DNA from: Hymenobacter armeniacus
GTDB lineage: Bacteria; Bacteroidota; Bacteroidia; Cytophagales; Hymenobacteraceae
DNA length: 64,000 bases
Direction of reading: 5' to 3'
Assembly: GCF_014699055.1 (NCBI RefSeq)
Contig: NZ_JACXAC010000001.1
Location: 959,992-1,023,991, forward strand
Shown here: piece by piece, positions 61,837 through 64,000 of the stretch
Numbering within the stretch: the first letter of the stretch is position 1
How the letters are laid out: the number at the start of each line of letters is the position of its first letter
Made by a program: the position numbers and the translations under genes
The notes under the pieces: model-generated
Seen by the model: the letters and a program-made list of their open reading frames with translations, nothing else
Told to the model about the DNA's origin: nothing
Databases searched by the model: none

Positions 61837-62355
61837 TCAGGACTGCTGCCGCAGGCGCACCCATTGCACGGCAATCACCGTTTTGGCGTCGCGCAGCGGC
61901 TCGGCCACCAGCGCTTCAAAGGAAAGCTCCACCAGCTCAATGTTTTCGTGTTCTTCGGCCAGCCCGCCGCCTTCGCCGGATTTGTGGCTCACCTCGGCGT
62001 AGTACACGGTTATCTCCTCCGAGCTCATGCCCGGCGAGGGCCAGATGCACACGATTTCCTCCAGCTTGTCGATTTCGTAGCCCAGCTCCTCGTGAATCTC
62101 GCGGCGCACGGCCGTTTCGGGCGCTTCGCCGCGGTCCATCATGCCGGCGGCAATTTCCAGCAGCTCGGCTTCGGGCCCGATGCGAAACTGGCGCGTGAGC
62201 ACATATACCTGTCGGGCCGCGTCGTACACTAGCGCCGCCACGGCTTTGCCGGGCACAAATTGCTCGCGCTTCAGCTCGTGGCCGTCGTGCTGCACAATGA
62301 GCTGGTCGATTTTATAATGGCCGTTGAAAACGCGGTTGCGGTCGATAATCTGCAT
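61837..62355 (-). CDS. Nudix hydrolase (ADP-ribose/GDP-mannose pyrophosphatase type)
   Basis: 172 aa. The Nudix box is exact: GMMDRGEAPETAVRREIHEE followed by LGY, binding Mg and catalysing cleavage of a nucleoside-diphosphate derivative. An N-terminal strand pair (YKIDQLIVQHDGHELKREQF) and YVLTRQFRIG match the ADP-ribose pyrophosphatase/NudK group. The ATG at 62355 (MQIIDRNRVFNGHYK) is used; the frame runs 26 codons further upstream through leader sequence. Divergent from the helicase gene. Confidence 0.9.
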   Translation of the reverse strand: MQIIDRNRVFNGHYKIDQLIVQHDGHELKREQFVPGKAVAALVYDAARQVYVLTRQFRIGPEAELLEIAAGMMDRGEAPETAVRREIHEELGYEIDKLEEIVCIWPSPGMSSEEITVYYAEVSHKSGEGGGLAEEHENIELVELSFEALVAEPLRDAKTVIAVQWVRLRQQS

Positions 62356-62672
62356 GTTCGGATTTAAGTGTTGTACCTTTGCTGTCACCAGGGCCGCCGT
62401 CGGAGCAGCCCGCTGCCCGGCTGCGTCGGGCAAAGCCCCGCGCCTCGGCTGTCTCCGCGAAGTAAGCGCACCTCACTACAATTCCTCTTCATCTCGGGAA
62501 TCGGTCGGCCTCCGACGAGCCGCCCACCCTCCCCACGCCTGGCCCTTGCCGGCGTGGCCATGCCCGCCTATGCTACGGCGCAGGCTGAACCACTCATTGC
62601 GCAGGCCATTGCCTGCCACCATTTTACCGCGGCATTCTCTTTGCAGCGCCCGGTATTCCCTACTTACCCCCC
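62356..62672 (+). other. Long leader region of the DEAD-box helicase gene
   Basis: A 317-nt gap. A -7 box TACCTTTG at 62374-62381 points to the helicase gene, giving a leader near 285 nt. The leader is GC-rich with several possible hairpins (around GGCGTGG/CCACGCC and GCGCAGG/CCTGCGC) and no supported gene. The -33 match is poor. Confidence 0.5.
62374..62381 (+). promoter_or_regulatory. -7 box for the DEAD-box helicase gene
   Basis: TACCTTTG then C, identical to the box of the tRNA-Met promoter at 2161. Transcription would start near 62388, leaving a long untranslated leader. Confidence 0.45.
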
Positions 62673-64000
62673 ATGACGTTTGACGAGTTAAATCTGATTG
62701 ACCCCATTCTTAAAGCCCTCAAAGAAGAAGGCTACACCACCCCCACGCCCATTCAGGAGCAAGCCATCCCGCACGTGCTCGAAGGCAAAGACCTGCTGGG
62801 CGTGGCCCAAACCGGCACCGGCAAAACGGCCGCTTTCACCGTGCCCATTCTGCAGGTGCTGCACCGCACGGCCCAGCTCGAACGCCACGCCCCGCGCGCC
62901 ATTCGCTGCCTGGTGCTCACGCCCACCCGCGAATTGGCCATTCAAATCAACGAAAGCTTCGGCGCCTACGGCCGCCACCTGAGCCAGATTCGCCACACCG
63001 TCATTTTCGGCGGCGTGGGTCAGAACCCGCAGGTGCAGGCTCTCAAGCGCGGCGTAGAAGTGCTTATTGCCACGCCCGGCCGCCTGCTCGACCTCATGAA
63101 CCAGGGATTTGTAGACCTGCGCCAGATTGAGGTGTTTGTGCTCGACGAAGCCGACCGCATGCTCGACATGGGCTTCATCAACGACATCAAGCGCATCCTG
63201 CCCAAGCTGCCCACCCGGCGCCAGACCCTGTTTTTCTCGGCCACCATGCCCGGCCAGATTCAGGAGCTTGCCGCCACCATCCTGCGCCCCAACCCCGTGC
63301 GCGTGGCCGTGACGCCCGTGAGCAGCACCGCCGACACGGTGACGCAGTCGGTGTACTTGGTGGAAAACAACGACAAGCCGGCCCTGCTCCGTCACATCCT
63401 GCAAGACAAGGACATCAAGCGCGTGCTGGTGTTCACGCGCACCAAGCACGGCGCCGACAAAGTGGTGAAAGCCCTGGCCGCCAACCAGATTCCGGCCGAA
63501 GCCATTCACGGCAACAAAAGCCAGAACCACCGCCAGCGCGCGCTGTCGAACTTTAAAGCCGGCAGCACCCGCGTGCTCGTGGCCACCGACATCGCCGCCC
63601 GCGGCATCGACGTGGACGAGCTGACCCACGTCATCAACTACGAAATCCCCAACGAGCCCGAAACCTACGTGCACCGCATCGGCCGCACGGGCCGCGCCGG
63701 GGCCTTTGGCACCGCGTTTTCGTTTGTAGAAGACGAGGAGCGCGCCTACCTGCAGGACATCCAGAAGCTCATCAACCGCCAGATTGACGTGGAGGCCGAG
63801 CACCCGTTTGTGTCGGGCCGCATCAAGCCCGTGATGCTGCACGGCAACGAGCGCATCATCCGGCCCAAAGGCCCGGCCGGGCGTCCGGCCCGCTCCGGTC
63901 CGCGCGAGGGCGGCAACGGCCGCTCGGGTGGCCAGGGCGGCGGCCGCCCCAGCGGCGGCCAGGGCACTGCCCGGCCCAGCGGCGACCGCAACGCCAGCGG
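62673..64000 (+). CDS. DEAD-box ATP-dependent RNA helicase (partial, runs off the right edge)
   Basis: At least 442 codons with all helicase motifs. Q-motif [11 protein letters not shown] (22-32), Walker A AQTGTGKT (45-52), PTRELA, Walker [14 protein letters not shown] (DEAD 158-161), SAT in FFSATMPGQ (189-191), and motif [12 protein letters not shown] (334-343). It fits the RhlE/DeaD group, which unwinds RNA in ribosome assembly, decay or cold adaptation. From about residue 395 a Gly/Arg/Ser-rich RGG-like tail ([20 protein letters not shown]) begins and continues beyond the window. Start ATG 62673. Confidence 0.95.
   Translation, partial: MTFDELNLIDPILKALKEEGYTTPTPIQEQAIPHVLEGKDLLGVAQTGTGKTAAFTVPILQVLHRTAQLERHAPRAIRCLVLTPTRELAIQINESFGAYGRHLSQIRHTVIFGGVGQNPQVQALKRGVEVLIATPGRLLDLMNQGFVDLRQIEVFVLDEADRMLDMGFINDIKRILPKLPTRRQTLFFSATMPGQIQELAATILRPNPVRVAVTPVSSTADTVTQSVYLVENNDKPALLRHILQDKDIKRVLVFTRTKHGADKVVKALAANQIPAEAIHGNKSQNHRQRALSNFKAGSTRVLVATDIAARGIDVDELTHVINYEIPNEPETYVHRIGRTGRAGAFGTAFSFVEDEERAYLQDIQKLINRQIDVEAEHPFVSGRIKPVMLHGNERIIRPKGPAGRPARSGPREGGNGRSGGQGGGRPSGGQGTARPSGDRNAS

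Overview
The window reads as a chromosomal piece of a high-GC Bacteroidota, most like a Hymenobacter-type Cytophagales. The sequence reasons are: candidate promoters carrying the phylum -7 box TAnnTTTG/TAnnTTCG instead of sigma70 boxes, almost no Shine-Dalgarno sites, a fused lpxC-fabZ gene, a PorX response regulator with a PglZ effector domain, a giant secreted protein with a type IX (T9SS) type-B sorting domain, and a TonB-dependent receptor. No rRNA, CRISPR array, insertion sequence or prophage was seen.

Region 1 (1-31.8 kb) is mainly housekeeping on the minus strand. It holds an LptF/LptG permease, a START-like protein, tRNA-Met, the translation cluster thrS-infC-rpmI-rplT, two TPR proteins, and topoisomerase IV parC and parE separated by a 1051-aa T9SS cargo gene. 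It continues with an AI-2E family exporter, a DUF2383 protein, a DEDDh exonuclease/GIY-YIG fusion, the pair acs and propionyl-CoA synthetase, an MHS-type MFS transporter, an M28 peptidase, a flavin reductase-like protein, an acyltransferase, alanine dehydrogenase and tsaE. infC most likely starts at a rare ATA codon behind a strong AGGAGG.

Region 2 (31.9-44.1 kb) carries a TonB receptor, an aminotransferase, porX, an HD-domain phosphohydrolase, and a lipid A block (lpxD, lpxC-fabZ, lpxA, ABC ATPase). The junctions of that block hold large intergenic inverted repeats. The next unit runs on the minus strand from 47.5 to 43.1 kb: TIGR01777 epimerase, GbsR/MarR regulator, membrane/SRPBCC protein, methyltransferase and ADP-ribosylglycohydrolase. 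A perfect 44-bp palindrome precedes it and is the likely operator.

Region 3 (47.7-56.2 kb) is the most interesting part: an RNA-repair island. It contains two adjacent RlaP-type nucleotidyltransferases, a three-domain polynucleotide kinase-phosphatase (Pnkp), and the Hen1 RNA 3'-terminal 2'-O-methyltransferase. pnkp and hen1 each contain a different palindromic element (96 and 120 nt, both multiples of three) inserted in frame. Two AT-rich, apparently foreign genes lie between the repair genes, and one of them is broken by an in-frame TAA. A TMEM175-like channel gene is also present.

Region 4 (56.3-64 kb) carries an unknown protein, a GH1 beta-glucosidase, a glycosyltransferase, an LpxH-like metallophosphoesterase coupled to a small ORF, a secreted protein, a Nudix hydrolase, and a DEAD-box RNA helicase that runs off the right edge.
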